From positions 30,445 through 94,444 of the forward strand of contig NZ_JAPFGB010000023.1 of the NCBI RefSeq assembly GCF_026241095.1: 64,000 nt of DNA, given 5' to 3'. The notes below the pieces were generated by a model. That model made no database searches and was not told the origin of the DNA. It worked only from the letters and a program-made list of their open reading frames with translations. Shown here piece after piece: positions 25,593 to 34,105 of this stretch; position 1 is the first letter of the stretch, and each line of letters starts with the position of its first letter. The position numbers were made by a program, and so were the translations under genes. Origin of the DNA: Saccharopolyspora sp. NFXS83 (GTDB taxonomy: Bacteria > Actinomycetota > Actinomycetes > Mycobacteriales > Pseudonocardiaceae).

Positions 25593-26863
25593 TGGGCGTC
25601 ACCGAGCAGACCCGCGCGATGTCGTTGCTGCGCTTCGCGACCGCCGGTTCCGTGGACGACGGGAAGTCCACTCTCGTCGGCCGGCTGCTGCACGACTCGA
25701 AGTCCGTGCTCTCCGACCAGCTGGAGTCGATCACCCGCGGTTCGCGCCACCTGGGCGAGACCGCGGTGGACCTCGCGCTGCTCACCGACGGCCTGCGAGC
25801 CGAACGCGAGCAGGGCATCACCATCGACGTCGCCTACCGGTACTTCGCCACTCCGCGCAGGCGGTTCATCCTGGCCGACACGCCCGGACACGTGCAGTAC
25901 ACCCGCAACATGGTGACCGGGGCGTCGACCGCCGACCTGGCCGTGGTGCTCGTCGACGCCCGCCACGGCCTCGTCGAGCAGACCCGGCGTCACGCCGCGG
26001 TCGCGGCGCTGCTGCGGGTGCCGCACCTGGTGCTCGTGGTGAACAAGATGGACCTCGTCGGGTGGTCCGAGCAGCGGTTCACCGAGATCGTCGACGAGTT
26101 CGTCGCCTACGCCGCGTCGCTGGGCGCGGACGACGTCCTCGCCATCCCGATCTCCGCGCTGGAGGGCGACAACGTCGTGCTCCCGTCGCGGCACATGGAC
26201 TGGTACGGCGGGCCGACCGTGCTGGAGCACCTGGAGGCGGTGCCCGCCGACCGCGACCCGGCGGCTGATCCCGCGCGGTTCCCCGTGCAGCACGTGATCC
26301 GGCCGCAGACCGCGGCGCACCTCGACTACCGGGGCTACGCGGGCAGGTTGTCGTCCGGGACGCTGCGGGTCGGCCAGCGGGTGACCGTGCTGCCGTCCGG
26401 GCTCACCAGCACCATCGCCGCCATCGACGTCCTGGGAGTGCCCGCCGCCGATGCCCGCGCGCCCCAGTCGGTGACGGTGCGGCTGGCCGATGACCTGGAC
26501 GTGAGCCGCGGCGACCTCATCGTCCCCGCCGAAAGCCCGCTGCGGCCCCGGCGCGACGTGTCCGCGACCGTGTGCCACCTGCACGACCGGCCGCTGGTGC
26601 CCGGCAGACGGGTGCTGCTCAAGCACACGACCAGGACGGTGCAGGCGATCGTGCGGGACATCGAGTACCGGCTCACCCCGGAGACGCTCGGCCGCACACC
26701 CGCTCCGGAACGGCTGGAGGTGAACGACATCGGCGGTATCGCACTGCGCACCGCGGAACCGCTGCCGGTGGACTCGTACGCGGCATCGCGCACCACCGGA
26801 TCGCTGCTGCTGATCGATCCGTCGGACGGCGCGACGTTGGCGGCCGGTATGGCATCGGAGTGA
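25592..26863 (+). CDS. cysN: Sulfate adenylyltransferase subunit 1 (GTPase)
   Basis: This 423-residue translation-factor-like GTPase has G1 GSVDDGKST at residues 19-27, G3 DTPGHVQYTRNM and G4 NKMDLV. Two beta-barrel domains follow. GTP hydrolysis here drives APS synthesis by CysD. Unlike many actinobacterial CysNC proteins it lacks a C-terminal APS kinase domain, which is supplied by the separate cysC two genes upstream. It ends the tightly overlapped cysC-cysD-cysN block. An 83-base gap follows before the alpha/beta hydrolase. Confidence 0.95.
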   Translation: MGVTEQTRAMSLLRFATAGSVDDGKSTLVGRLLHDSKSVLSDQLESITRGSRHLGETAVDLALLTDGLRAEREQGITIDVAYRYFATPRRRFILADTPGHVQYTRNMVTGASTADLAVVLVDARHGLVEQTRRHAAVAALLRVPHLVLVVNKMDLVGWSEQRFTEIVDEFVAYAASLGADDVLAIPISALEGDNVVLPSRHMDWYGGPTVLEHLEAVPADRDPAADPARFPVQHVIRPQTAAHLDYRGYAGRLSSGTLRVGQRVTVLPSGLTSTIAAIDVLGVPAADARAPQSVTVRLADDLDVSRGDLIVPAESPLRPRRDVSATVCHLHDRPLVPGRRVLLKHTTRTVQAIVRDIEYRLTPETLGRTPAPERLEVNDIGGIALRTAEPLPVDSYAASRTTGSLLLIDPSDGATLAAGMASE

Positions 26864-26894
26864 TCGGCGATTCGCATTCCCGCGGGGCTGGCAT

Positions 26895-26931
26895 ACTTTC
26901 CGGTCGAATAGTGACGACGATCCGGAAAAGT
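26895..26931. promoter_or_regulatory. Imperfect inverted repeat before the alpha/beta hydrolase
   Basis: ACTTTCCGG at 26895-26903 faces CCGGAAAAGT at 26922-26931; the arms match except for one extra A. The 18-base spacing and the location just upstream of the hydrolase start at 26947 suit an operator, or a weak hairpin at the end of cysN. No T-run follows. Confidence 0.35.
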
Positions 26932-26946
26932 TGACGAGGAGCTTTC

Positions 26947-27777
26947 GTGCAGGAGTGGGAACTCGGTCGAGTCCACCGCAGCAGCATCGGCGATGTTCGC
27001 TGGGATCGCCTCGGCGAAGAGGAGAAGGAACCGGTCGTGCTCTTGCACGGCACGCCCTTCTCCTCTTTTGTCTGGCGAGGCGTCGCCCGCGCGTTGGCGC
27101 CGCATTTCCGGGTGTACGTCTGGGACATGCCGGGTTACGGCGCGTCGGACAAGCACGACGGCCAGGACGTGTCGCTGGCCGCGCAGGGGCAGGTGTTCGC
27201 GGAACTGCTCCAGCACTGGGAACTGGACCGGCCCGCCGTGATCGCGCACGACTTCGGCGGCGCCGTCGCGTTGCGCGCGCACCTGCTGCACGGCGCGCGG
27301 TACGAGCGGCTCGCCGTGGTCGACCCGGTGGCGCTCGCCCCGTGGGGATCGCCGTTCTTCCGGTTGATCGGGCAGCACGTGGAGGTCTTCGAACAGCTGC
27401 CCCCGGCCATGCACCGGGCGCTGGTGCGCGAGTACATCAGGTCGGCGAGCCACCGCGGCCTCGACGACGCCCTGGTCGACGCGCTGACCGAGCCGTGGCT
27501 GGGGGAATCCGGGCAGCCGGCGTTCTACCGCCAGATCGCCCAGGCGGATCAGCGCTACACCGACGAAGTGCAGCACTCCTACGGCGAGCTCGACCTGCCC
27601 GCGATGGTGTGCTGGGGAGCGGAGGACACCTGGATCCCGGTGCAGAAGGGCCACGAACTCGCCGGACTCGTTCCCGGCGCGCAGTTGCGGGTGATCCCGG
27701 GAGCGGGGCACCTGGTGCAGGAGGACGCGCCCGCCGAACTGGCAGCGGCCCTTTTCGCATTCCTCCGCGACCGGTGA
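26947..27777 (+). CDS. Alpha/beta hydrolase, haloalkane dehalogenase/epoxide hydrolase-like
   Basis: This 276-residue alpha/beta hydrolase has the oxyanion segment LHGTPFSSFVWR and a nucleophile elbow AHDFGGAVA in which the nucleophile is Asp, not Ser. That points to C-halogen or epoxide (or C-C) cleavage over ester hydrolysis. The acid is probably in CWGAEDTWIP and the base in GAGHLVQED. The GTG start follows GAGGAGC. It is the last gene of the codirectional series beginning at 15040, 83 bases after cysN. Membership in the cluster is likely from strand and spacing but not certain, because a possible operator separates it. Confidence 0.82.
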   Translation: MQEWELGRVHRSSIGDVRWDRLGEEEKEPVVLLHGTPFSSFVWRGVARALAPHFRVYVWDMPGYGASDKHDGQDVSLAAQGQVFAELLQHWELDRPAVIAHDFGGAVALRAHLLHGARYERLAVVDPVALAPWGSPFFRLIGQHVEVFEQLPPAMHRALVREYIRSASHRGLDDALVDALTEPWLGESGQPAFYRQIAQADQRYTDEVQHSYGELDLPAMVCWGAEDTWIPVQKGHELAGLVPGAQLRVIPGAGHLVQEDAPAELAAALFAFLRDR

Positions 27778-27781
27778 GCGA

Positions 27782-27863
27782 GCTGTCCTCGTTTGCCGGT
27801 CGAGGTGGTCAGGTGAAGAACCTCGGCTGTCCTCGCGAGAATGCAGCTGAGAACCTGCGGCGG
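27782..27863. repeat. REP-like modular intergenic repeat, copy D (short form)
   Basis: GAACCTCGGC, GCTGTCCTCGCGAGAA and GCTGAGAACCTGCGGCG occur in order, as in copy C at 44909, but the central loop-and-stem block is missing. It begins directly after the hydrolase stop and may end that transcript. Confidence 0.65.
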
Positions 27864-28010
27864 ATCCTTCTGCGGCTCTTCGCAGATGTGCGCGTGGTGC
27901 CTGCCGGTCGGTCCTGACGCACTTCAAAGTGCCTTTTGTAAGCCTTCTCCTGCTCATTCACGATGGGGTTACGAACTACTGGTGAGGTGAGCAGGGTGGT
28001 TGAGCGGCTA

Positions 28011-28679
28011 ATGCAATCCGAGGAGGCGCAGGTCGTCGTCGAGGTGTGGTCCGACCTGGGCTGCCCGTGGTGCTACGTCGGGAAGCACCGACTCCAGGCC
28101 GCGATCGCGCAGCGCCCGGACGAAGCTCGGTTCGAGATCGCAATGCGGTCGTTCGAGCTGGACCCGGGCGCACCGCGGGAGCCGGAGAAGAACGAGAAGA
28201 GCTTCATCCGCGCGCACGGCGGCACCGCCGCCGACGTCCTCCGGGCCGAGCGCCGGATGCAGGTGATCGCGCGCGAGGAGGGGCTCGAGTTCTCTCCGGA
28301 CCGGCTGAACGCCAACACGTTCGACCTGCACCGCGTGGTCCAGTTCGCCAACGACCAGGGCCGCGGGTTCGAGTTCTTCTCGGACGTCCAGAACGGCTTC
28401 TTCGCCGGCGCCCTCGACCCCCACGCCCCGGGCGTGCTCGCAGGCGTCGCGGAGGCGGTCGGGCTGGACGGGCAGCGAGTCCGCGAGATCCTCGCTGGCG
28501 ACGAGTACGCCAACCGCGTGCGCGCCGACCGGACCGAGGGCCTGGAGCTGGGTGCGACCGGCGTCCCGTTCGTCGTCTTCGGACGCCGGGTGGCCGCCCC
28601 GGGCGCCCAGGAGGTCCCCGTCTACGGCCGGTTGCTGGAGCGAGTAGCGGGGCCCGTGCCGAGTGAGCGCGTGTCATGA
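28011..28679 (+). CDS. DsbA-family oxidoreductase, FrnE-like
   Basis: This protein of about 222 residues opens with a thioredoxin fold strand and the active-site CPWC (SDLGCPWCYVGKHR). An all-helical insertion follows, and ATGVPFVVF supplies the cis-Pro loop. This matches the FrnE group, linked to polyketide modification or to oxidative-stress disulfide exchange in the cytoplasm. There is no signal peptide. The ATG at 28011 is chosen because the extra upstream residues are not conserved in type, though its ribosome-binding site is weak. It converges on the HxlR gene. FrnE-like genes often accompany HxlR regulators. Confidence 0.85.
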   Translation: MQSEEAQVVVEVWSDLGCPWCYVGKHRLQAAIAQRPDEARFEIAMRSFELDPGAPREPEKNEKSFIRAHGGTAADVLRAERRMQVIAREEGLEFSPDRLNANTFDLHRVVQFANDQGRGFEFFSDVQNGFFAGALDPHAPGVLAGVAEAVGLDGQRVREILAGDEYANRVRADRTEGLELGATGVPFVVFGRRVAAPGAQEVPVYGRLLERVAGPVPSERVS

Positions 28680-28810
28680 ACGAGGCGAAGGACGGGTTCG
28701 AGATCGTGGCGACCCCTCCAGCGGGCGATGCGATCCTGCTACCGGAACGTGCTGCATCGACACCGACGACGAGGCAACGACCGTGGAAACGAGCGATGAG
28801 CACCGGCGGC

Positions 28811-29233
28811 TCAGCCTGCCGACGCGCTGACCTTGGTCTTGCCTCGGCCGACTCCTGTGAGTTCACTGGCCGCCCGGTTGCCGGCGATCTCGCCGTGGTG
28901 GGCGGCGGCCCAGCCGGCCATCGCCATCACCGCATCCATCAGGGACCGGCCCAGATCCGTCAGCTCGTACTCCACTCGCGGCGGGACCTCGGCGTACGCG
29001 GTCCGCGTGATCAGACCATCTCGCTCGAGGTTCTTGAGCGTCTGGGTCAGCATTCGCTGCGAGATCCCGGGGATGCTCGCCTGTAGTTCGGAGTAGCGCA
29101 GCGTCCCGCCGCCGAGCGTGCTGATGATCAACACGGTCCACTTGTCGCCGATCCGGTCGAGCACCTCGCGGATGAACGCGCTGTCTTCGGGCCATGCCTG
29201 ACACGGCCCGCTGATGCTCGTCGGTGCCACCAT
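28811..29233 (-). CDS. HxlR-family winged-helix regulator
   Basis: This 140-residue protein follows the HxlR pattern: an N-terminal Cys (GPCQAWPED), IGDKWTVLIISTL, LRYSELQASIPGISQRMLTQTLKNLERDGL (read as two helices) and VEYELTDLGRSL. The Cys may sense redox or electrophiles. It is divergent from the SDR gene at 29363, with a TTAC/GTAA inverted repeat between them, so it most likely represses that gene and itself. The convergent FrnE-like gene on the other side supports a redox or quinone stress theme. Confidence 0.88.
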   Translation of the reverse strand: MVAPTSISGPCQAWPEDSAFIREVLDRIGDKWTVLIISTLGGGTLRYSELQASIPGISQRMLTQTLKNLERDGLITRTAYAEVPPRVEYELTDLGRSLMDAVMAMAGWAAAHHGEIAGNRAASELTGVGRGKTKVSASAG

Positions 29234-29282
29234 CTCGTCCGCCTCCCGTGGGGGCTCACCAGCTTACAGACCTTTCAGCCTG

Positions 29283-29300
29283 TTACCGCACGATCAGTAA
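29283..29300. promoter_or_regulatory. Inverted repeat in the HxlR-SDR divergent region
   Basis: TTAC at 29283-29286 and GTAA at 29297-29300 are separated by ten bases. A second near-repeat, TTACAG (29264-29269) with CTGTTA (29280-29285), lies beside it. The AT content exceeds that of the flanks. HxlR operators are often short spaced palindromes of this kind; which one is used cannot be told. Confidence 0.4.
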
Positions 29301-29362
29301 GTAGCAGCCGATCGAACTCGCGGGGCCACCTCGCCGCGCGATCATGGAAAGGGAGACCCGCC

Positions 29363-30043
29363 ATGCCCACCATCGCCATCGTCGGAGCCGGACCCGGACT
29401 CGGCCTGTCCATCGCCAAGGCCTTCGGGGACAACGGATTCTCCGTCGCGCTCGTCGCCCGCACCCAGGAGAAGCTCGATGCCCTCGCCGCTGAGCTGAAC
29501 GAGGCCGGGATCGAGGCCGCCGGCTTCGCCGCCGACGTCATGGACCCGGCCTCGGTCGCCGCCGCCTTCGACCTGATCAAGGAGCGCTTCGGAGCCGTGG
29601 ACGTCCTGGAGTACTCGCCCGCCCCGCACACCCCCGTCCCCGGCCTGAGCAACCCGGCCCCGTTGCAGGCGAGCAGAGCGAACATCCAGCCGCAGATCGA
29701 CTACTACCTCTACGGCGGGATCGCAGCCACCGAGCAGGTGCTGCCCACCATGATCGAGCGCGGCAGCGGCACGATCCTCTACACCACCGGCGGCACTTCC
29801 CAGGACCCGCTCGCCGGGCCCGCCGAGTTCACCACGACCACCATCGGCAGCGGTGCGCTGCGCACCTACGCGTTGAAGCTGCACCAGGCGACCGCGGGCA
29901 CCGGTGTGCACGTCGCGCACGTCCCGATCTTCGCCTGGATCGGCACCGGCGGGCCCGAGACCCAGCCCGAAACCATCGCTCAGCACTACTGGACCGCCCA
30001 CACCACGCGCGACGGAGCTGAGCAGCCCTACGTCGCCCTGTGA
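29363..30043 (+). CDS. SDR-family oxidoreductase
   Basis: This 226-residue protein has the cofactor motif IVGAGPGLGLSIAKAF and LVARTQEKLDAL, where the Arg suggests NADP. The usual YxxxK is not clear: the centre reads LYTTGGTSQDP and TIGSGALRTYALKLHQ. It therefore belongs to an atypical SDR subgroup that may lack normal catalysis. GAAAGGGAG precedes the ATG. It is divergent from the HxlR regulator and probably under its control. The substrate is unknown; related genes are induced by quinones or aldehydes. Confidence 0.82.
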   Translation: MPTIAIVGAGPGLGLSIAKAFGDNGFSVALVARTQEKLDALAAELNEAGIEAAGFAADVMDPASVAAAFDLIKERFGAVDVLEYSPAPHTPVPGLSNPAPLQASRANIQPQIDYYLYGGIAATEQVLPTMIERGSGTILYTTGGTSQDPLAGPAEFTTTTIGSGALRTYALKLHQATAGTGVHVAHVPIFAWIGTGGPETQPETIAQHYWTAHTTRDGAEQPYVAL

Positions 30044-30076
30044 CAGGACGGTCGCCTGCTCTCTCGCGCGCGGGCA

Positions 30077-31099
30077 CTACGCGCTTCGGCGCGCGAGATT
30101 CTTCGGGTTCTCGGGGGCCTGCGGGGTGTGGAACATCCGGCGGTACGCCGATGGGGAGGTCCGCATGATCCTGCTGAAGTGGTACCGGTAGGTCACCACG
30201 GATTCGAAGCCGACGGCCTCGGCCACCTCGTCCACCGAATCGCGGGTCTTCTCCAGCAGCGGCAGGCTCGCGCGGACTCGCTGCGAGGTGAGCCAGCGCA
30301 TCGGCGAACTCCCCGTGGTGTGCGCGAAGTGCCGCAGGTAGCTGCGCTCGGACATGTGCGCCGCGCCCGCCATCAGCTCGACCGTCAGCGGTTCCTTGAG
30401 GTGCTCCAGCGCCCAGTTCATGCTCCGCGCCACGCCGTCGTTCTCCGGTGAGCCGGCCACCGGCGACTCGACGTACTGCGCCTGCCCGCCTTCCCGGTGC
30501 GGCGGGATGACGAGCCTGCGGGCGACGGTGTTGGCGAGGTCGGCGCCGAGGTCCTTGCGCACCAGGTGCAGGCACAGGTCGAGGCTCGCCGCGCTGCCCG
30601 CGCTGGTCAGCACGTCGTCCTCGTCGATGTACAGCGGCGCCGGGTCGACCTCCACCAGCGGATACCGGGTGCGCAGCAGGTCGGCGTAGCGCCAGTGCGT
30701 GGTGGCCCGGCGCCCGTCCAGCACTCCGGCGGCGGCGAGGGCGAACGCCCCGGTGCAGGTGGACACGAGCCGGGCGCCGCGGTGGCGGGCCGAGCGCAGC
30801 GCCTCCACGAGTTCGGCCGACGGGTGCTCGTGCGGGTCCGCGCGGCTGGTGACGATGACGGTGTCGGCGGCGGCGAGGTCGTCGAGACCGTGCGGTGTGC
30901 TCATCACGGCCCCACCGGCCAGCGGCACCGCCCCGGGCGCTTCGGAGCACACGGTCAGCTCGTACCGGCTCGGGATCAGGTCGAGCAGGTAGTGGCCGAA
31001 CACGGCGGAGATCACGCCCAGCTCGAAGGGGGCCGTCCCGGTGGTCGGCAGCACCGCCACCCGGTGCCGCCGTTCGTGCCGCTCACCCGAAGTCGCCAT
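30077..31099 (-). CDS. GlxA-family regulator (DJ-1/PfpI domain plus AraC helix-turn-helix)
   Basis: This 340-residue protein has an N-terminal DJ-1/PfpI-like domain with the nucleophile-elbow Cys in VSTCTGAFALAAAG, and two C-terminal AraC helix-turn-helices (LTVELMAGAAHMSERSYLR and DSVDEVAEAVGFESVVTYR). Such proteins regulate small catabolic or stress operons. A -10-like TAAGAT at 31106-31111 (minus strand) is six bases from the ATG and no ribosome-binding site is visible, so the mRNA is probably leaderless. It converges on the SDR gene. The target is not obvious; nothing nearby is a typical GlxA partner. Confidence 0.87.
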   Translation of the reverse strand: MATSGERHERRHRVAVLPTTGTAPFELGVISAVFGHYLLDLIPSRYELTVCSEAPGAVPLAGGAVMSTPHGLDDLAAADTVIVTSRADPHEHPSAELVEALRSARHRGARLVSTCTGAFALAAAGVLDGRRATTHWRYADLLRTRYPLVEVDPAPLYIDEDDVLTSAGSAASLDLCLHLVRKDLGADLANTVARRLVIPPHREGGQAQYVESPVAGSPENDGVARSMNWALEHLKEPLTVELMAGAAHMSERSYLRHFAHTTGSSPMRWLTSQRVRASLPLLEKTRDSVDEVAEAVGFESVVTYRYHFSRIMRTSPSAYRRMFHTPQAPENPKNLARRSA

Positions 31100-31204
31100 G
31101 GCGTCATCTTAGCGTACTGCGTGGTTACCGCCAGGCCTGTTCAGGGGAAAGCACCGGCGAGACCCTGCGGCGGGCGACCGGGCACGGCCGTTAACGAGAA
31201 GGTC

Positions 31205-32572
31205 ATGGCAGGTCGACGCGGGGAAACATCCGGCCCGCACCGTGAAGACATGACAGCTGAAGGCGGGAACGGGGCGGAGTCCACCGCCGCGCGCCGCGGG
31301 GGAACGTGGACGCGCGAAGTGGTCGAGCTCGCCGCGCTGTGCGCGGTCGCCGGGATCGTGCACCTGATCGGCGCCGGGCCGCGCGCCTTCGACCTGGCGG
31401 CCTGGGGGCTCGTCACGCTCGGCGCGCTGCTCGTGGCGGGCGCGGCGCTGCACTCGACCTGGCCGCGCGGCGGCGGTTACCCGGCGGCCGATTCCGCCAC
31501 CGAACGAGGATCCCCGGGTACGGACCTCGCGGGCGGCGAGCGCGCGCTGTGGCGGTTGCGCGCGTCGGTGTCCGACAGCCCCGGACGGCTCGCCGACGTG
31601 GCACGGGGACTCGCCGGACTGGGCGGTGACATCCGCGCGCTGCACGTGCACCCGGTCGCGGACGGAGCCGTCGACGACGTGCTCGTGCACGTGCCCGCGA
31701 CGGTGGGGGAGGGCGATCTGATCCGGGCGGTCGCAGCCGCGGGTGGCCGCGACGTCACAGCCCGCCGCGCGGAGGTCCGCGAACTCGACGACGTCCCGAC
31801 GCGGACGCTGAACCTGGCGGCGGACCTGGTCGATGGGCGCGGAGACCTGGAGCGGGCGTTGCGCAGCACGCTCGGCGCGATCGAGGTGCGCTGCCAGGAG
31901 GAACCGCACCCCGCGGCCGGGCTCGACGGCGTGGCGAGCGGGGTGATCTGCCTGGCCGCGCCCGGCGGTGGCGCGCTGGTGCTGGAGCGGACAGGTGCCG
32001 CGTTCACGCCGGCCGAGTTCGCGCGGGCGCGGGCGATGGTGGAGCTGGCCGCGGCCTGCCGCAGGCGGCTGCGCCCGGAGAGGCAGGCACTGACCACCAC
32101 CGACGGTGCGCGGCTCACCGTGCGCGTGGCCGGCCGCGAGGATCTGGACCTGGTCACCGAGTTCCACACCCGGTGCTCGCCGGCCGCGCGGTACCGCCGC
32201 TACTTCAGCGCGGGCCCGCCGGGCGGTGAGCGCGGAACGCTGCGCCTGCTGACGCCCGCGCTGGGCGGTTCGCTGCTGGTGCAGGGACCGGACGGTGAGG
32301 TCGTGGCGGTGGGCAACCTGATGCGCGAGGGACGGACCGCGGAGGTCGCCCTGCTGGTCCGCGATGATTGGCAGCGCCGCGGCATCGGCACCAGGCTGGC
32401 CGCGAAGCTGGTGGAGCAGGCGGAGGCAGCGGGGCTCGCCACCGTCCAGGCCCACACCCGCGTCGACGACACCGCGATCGCCCGCACCCTGCGAGCGGCC
32501 GGGCTCAAGCTCGTCGGCGTCCCCGAGCCGGGCGAGTGGAGCTGGTCCCGCTCGCTGACCGGCGCCCGCTGA
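31205..32572 (+). CDS. Membrane-anchored ACT-domain GNAT acetyltransferase
   Basis: This protein has about 455 residues and three parts. Two hydrophobic segments near residues 40-85 anchor it. A regulatory ACT-like domain (LWRLRASVSDSPGRLADVARGLAGL, read across a strand and a helix) follows at about 120-190. A C-terminal GNAT domain has the acetyl-CoA loop RDDWQRRGIGTRLAAKLV. ACT domains bind amino acids, so acetylation of a protein or small molecule may respond to amino-acid supply. The ATG at 31205 has GAGAAGG very close; an ATG at 31250 is possible. It is divergent from the GlxA-type regulator. The combination with membrane anchors is uncommon. Confidence 0.78.
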   Translation: MAGRRGETSGPHREDMTAEGGNGAESTAARRGGTWTREVVELAALCAVAGIVHLIGAGPRAFDLAAWGLVTLGALLVAGAALHSTWPRGGGYPAADSATERGSPGTDLAGGERALWRLRASVSDSPGRLADVARGLAGLGGDIRALHVHPVADGAVDDVLVHVPATVGEGDLIRAVAAAGGRDVTARRAEVRELDDVPTRTLNLAADLVDGRGDLERALRSTLGAIEVRCQEEPHPAAGLDGVASGVICLAAPGGGALVLERTGAAFTPAEFARARAMVELAAACRRRLRPERQALTTTDGARLTVRVAGREDLDLVTEFHTRCSPAARYRRYFSAGPPGGERGTLRLLTPALGGSLLVQGPDGEVVAVGNLMREGRTAEVALLVRDDWQRRGIGTRLAAKLVEQAEAAGLATVQAHTRVDDTAIARTLRAAGLKLVGVPEPGEWSWSRSLTGAR

Positions 32573-32629
32573 ACCTTCCGGCCCGCTCGCGACGCGCAGG
32601 TCGGCGGCGGTGGCTGTCACGATGGGCCG

Positions 32630-32962
32630 ATGGACGAGGACGTCATCCCGATCATCAGGGTGGAAGCGGCCGACGTGGCGCTGAAGTGGTACGCGCTGCT
32701 CGGCTTCACCGCGCAGTGGGAGCACCGGTTCGAGCCGCACCTGCCCGCCTTCGTCGAGGTCATGCGCGGGGGAGTGCGCCTGTTCCTGTCCGAGCACGAA
32801 GGCGACGCTCGTCCCGGCACGCTGATCTACCTGCGGGTCAGCGACGTGGACGAGATCGCCGAGCGCTTCGGGATGCGCCCGGAACCGACCCCGTGGGCGC
32901 GGGAGATCGAACTGCACGACCCCGACGGCAACCGCCTCCGCATCGGCACCCCGCTGGGGTGA
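32630..32962 (+). CDS. Glyoxalase/bleomycin-resistance-like (VOC) protein
   Basis: This 110-residue protein has the VOC fold pattern: ALKWYALLGFTAQWEHRFEPH near the start (strand, helix, strand) and ELHDPDGNRLRIG at the end, the standard closing motif of the family. It lacks a clear full metal set, and the N-terminal position usually held by His is Ile/Arg, so it resembles resistance-type binding proteins more than enzymes. It follows the acetyltransferase by 57 bases. No ligand can be named. Confidence 0.85.
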   Translation: MDEDVIPIIRVEAADVALKWYALLGFTAQWEHRFEPHLPAFVEVMRGGVRLFLSEHEGDARPGTLIYLRVSDVDEIAERFGMRPEPTPWAREIELHDPDGNRLRIGTPLG

Positions 32963-32998
32963 ACGACCCGGCCCGCTGAGCGGATCATTCCGGCTAGG

Positions 32999-34105
32999 TC
33001 ACCAAGCCCGGTCGGTGGCGGCGGTGAGGAGTTCGGTGAGCATGCCGTGCACGTGGTTCGGGACGCGCATCGCGGCCAGCGCGTCGCGGGCCGAGTCGGC
33101 GCGGCGGGTGATGAGGCGTTCGCATTCGGCCAGCGCCCCGCTGTCCACGACGATCGACTGGATGCGCCGCACCTGCTCGTCGTCGAGGTCGCCCGCGGCG
33201 AAGGCGCGGTCGACCTCGTCCAGCTGCGCGGCGTCGGCGCGGCGCCGGGTGGTGGCCAGCAGCACGGTGGGCTTGCGGGTCCGCAGGTCGTCGCCGACGG
33301 GCTTGCCGGTGATCGCGGCGTCGCCGAACACGCCGAGCACGTCGTCGCGCAGCTGGAACGCCTCGCCCAGCGGCAGCGCGTAGGCGGTGTAGGAGTCGAG
33401 CAGCGCCGCGTCGGCCCCGGCGAGCAGACCGCCCAGGTGCAGCGGGCGCTCGATGGTGTACTTCGCCGTCTTGTAGTGGATGATCGTGCACGCCCGTTCC
33501 ACGGAGTGCGTGGACCGGGCCTGTTCGGCGACGTCGAGGTATTGGCCGAGCACGAGCTCCGCGAATGACTGCGCCACCATCGGCTGCACGGCGGCCAGCC
33601 GCTGCTGCGGGAGCCCGCTGGAGCCGAGCAGCTCGTGGAACCAAGCCAGGCACAGGTCGCCCAGCAGCAGCGCCACCGAGGTGCCGAACAGCTCGGAGGA
33701 GCCGCGCATCCGCTCGGTGTGGTGCAGGTCCGCGTGCTGGCGGTGCAACGACGGGGCACCACGGCGGGTGTCGCTCTCGTCGATGATGTCGTCGTGGATC
33801 AGCGCGAACGCGTGCAGCAGTTCCAGCGCCGCGGCGGCGGCGATGATCCCCTCGTCGTCGGCGTCGCCACCCGCCCCGCGCCAGCCCCAGTAGCAGAACG
33901 CGGGCCGCAGCCGCTTGCCGCCGATCAGGAAGCTTCGCAGCGTGTCGATCGCCGCGGCCCACTGCGCCCGCCCGGTGTCGTCGGCGGCCATCGCCCGGTA
34001 GCGGTCCTCCTGCATGTCGAGGAACCGGGAGAGGGCCGCGTCGACCCGTTCGCGGACCCCGTCCACGTCCACTGCATGGGTCGGGGCGGGGAACGTGGTG
34101 GTCAT
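32999..34105 (-). CDS. Polyprenyl (geranylgeranyl/farnesyl-type) diphosphate synthase
   Basis: This 368-residue trans-prenyltransferase has GGKRLRPAFCYWG, the first Asp-rich motif in HAFALIHDDIIDESDTRRG, the second in FQLRDDVLGVFGD, and KTAKYTIERPLHLGG. It elongates isopentenyl diphosphate chains. The large residues five positions before the first motif suggest a short product (C15-C20), but this is not decisive. The ATG at 34105 is favoured by GGGAG upstream; the longer frame adds 18 unrelated residues. No terpene cyclase or carotenoid gene is adjacent, so it may serve general isoprenoid or quinone supply. Confidence 0.9.
   Translation of the reverse strand: MTTTFPAPTHAVDVDGVRERVDAALSRFLDMQEDRYRAMAADDTGRAQWAAAIDTLRSFLIGGKRLRPAFCYWGWRGAGGDADDEGIIAAAAALELLHAFALIHDDIIDESDTRRGAPSLHRQHADLHHTERMRGSSELFGTSVALLLGDLCLAWFHELLGSSGLPQQRLAAVQPMVAQSFAELVLGQYLDVAEQARSTHSVERACTIIHYKTAKYTIERPLHLGGLLAGADAALLDSYTAYALPLGEAFQLRDDVLGVFGDAAITGKPVGDDLRTRKPTVLLATTRRRADAAQLDEVDRAFAAGDLDDEQVRRIQSIVVDSGALAECERLITRRADSARDALAAMRVPNHVHGMLTELLTAATDRAW

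Noticed and set aside
24064..26863. The cysC-cysD-cysN block as the ordinary sulfate assimilation locus
   Set aside because: No PAPS/APS reductase, sulfite reductase, siroheme gene or sulfate transporter is near, and a sulfotransferase is on the same strand. It cannot be excluded without the rest of the genome.
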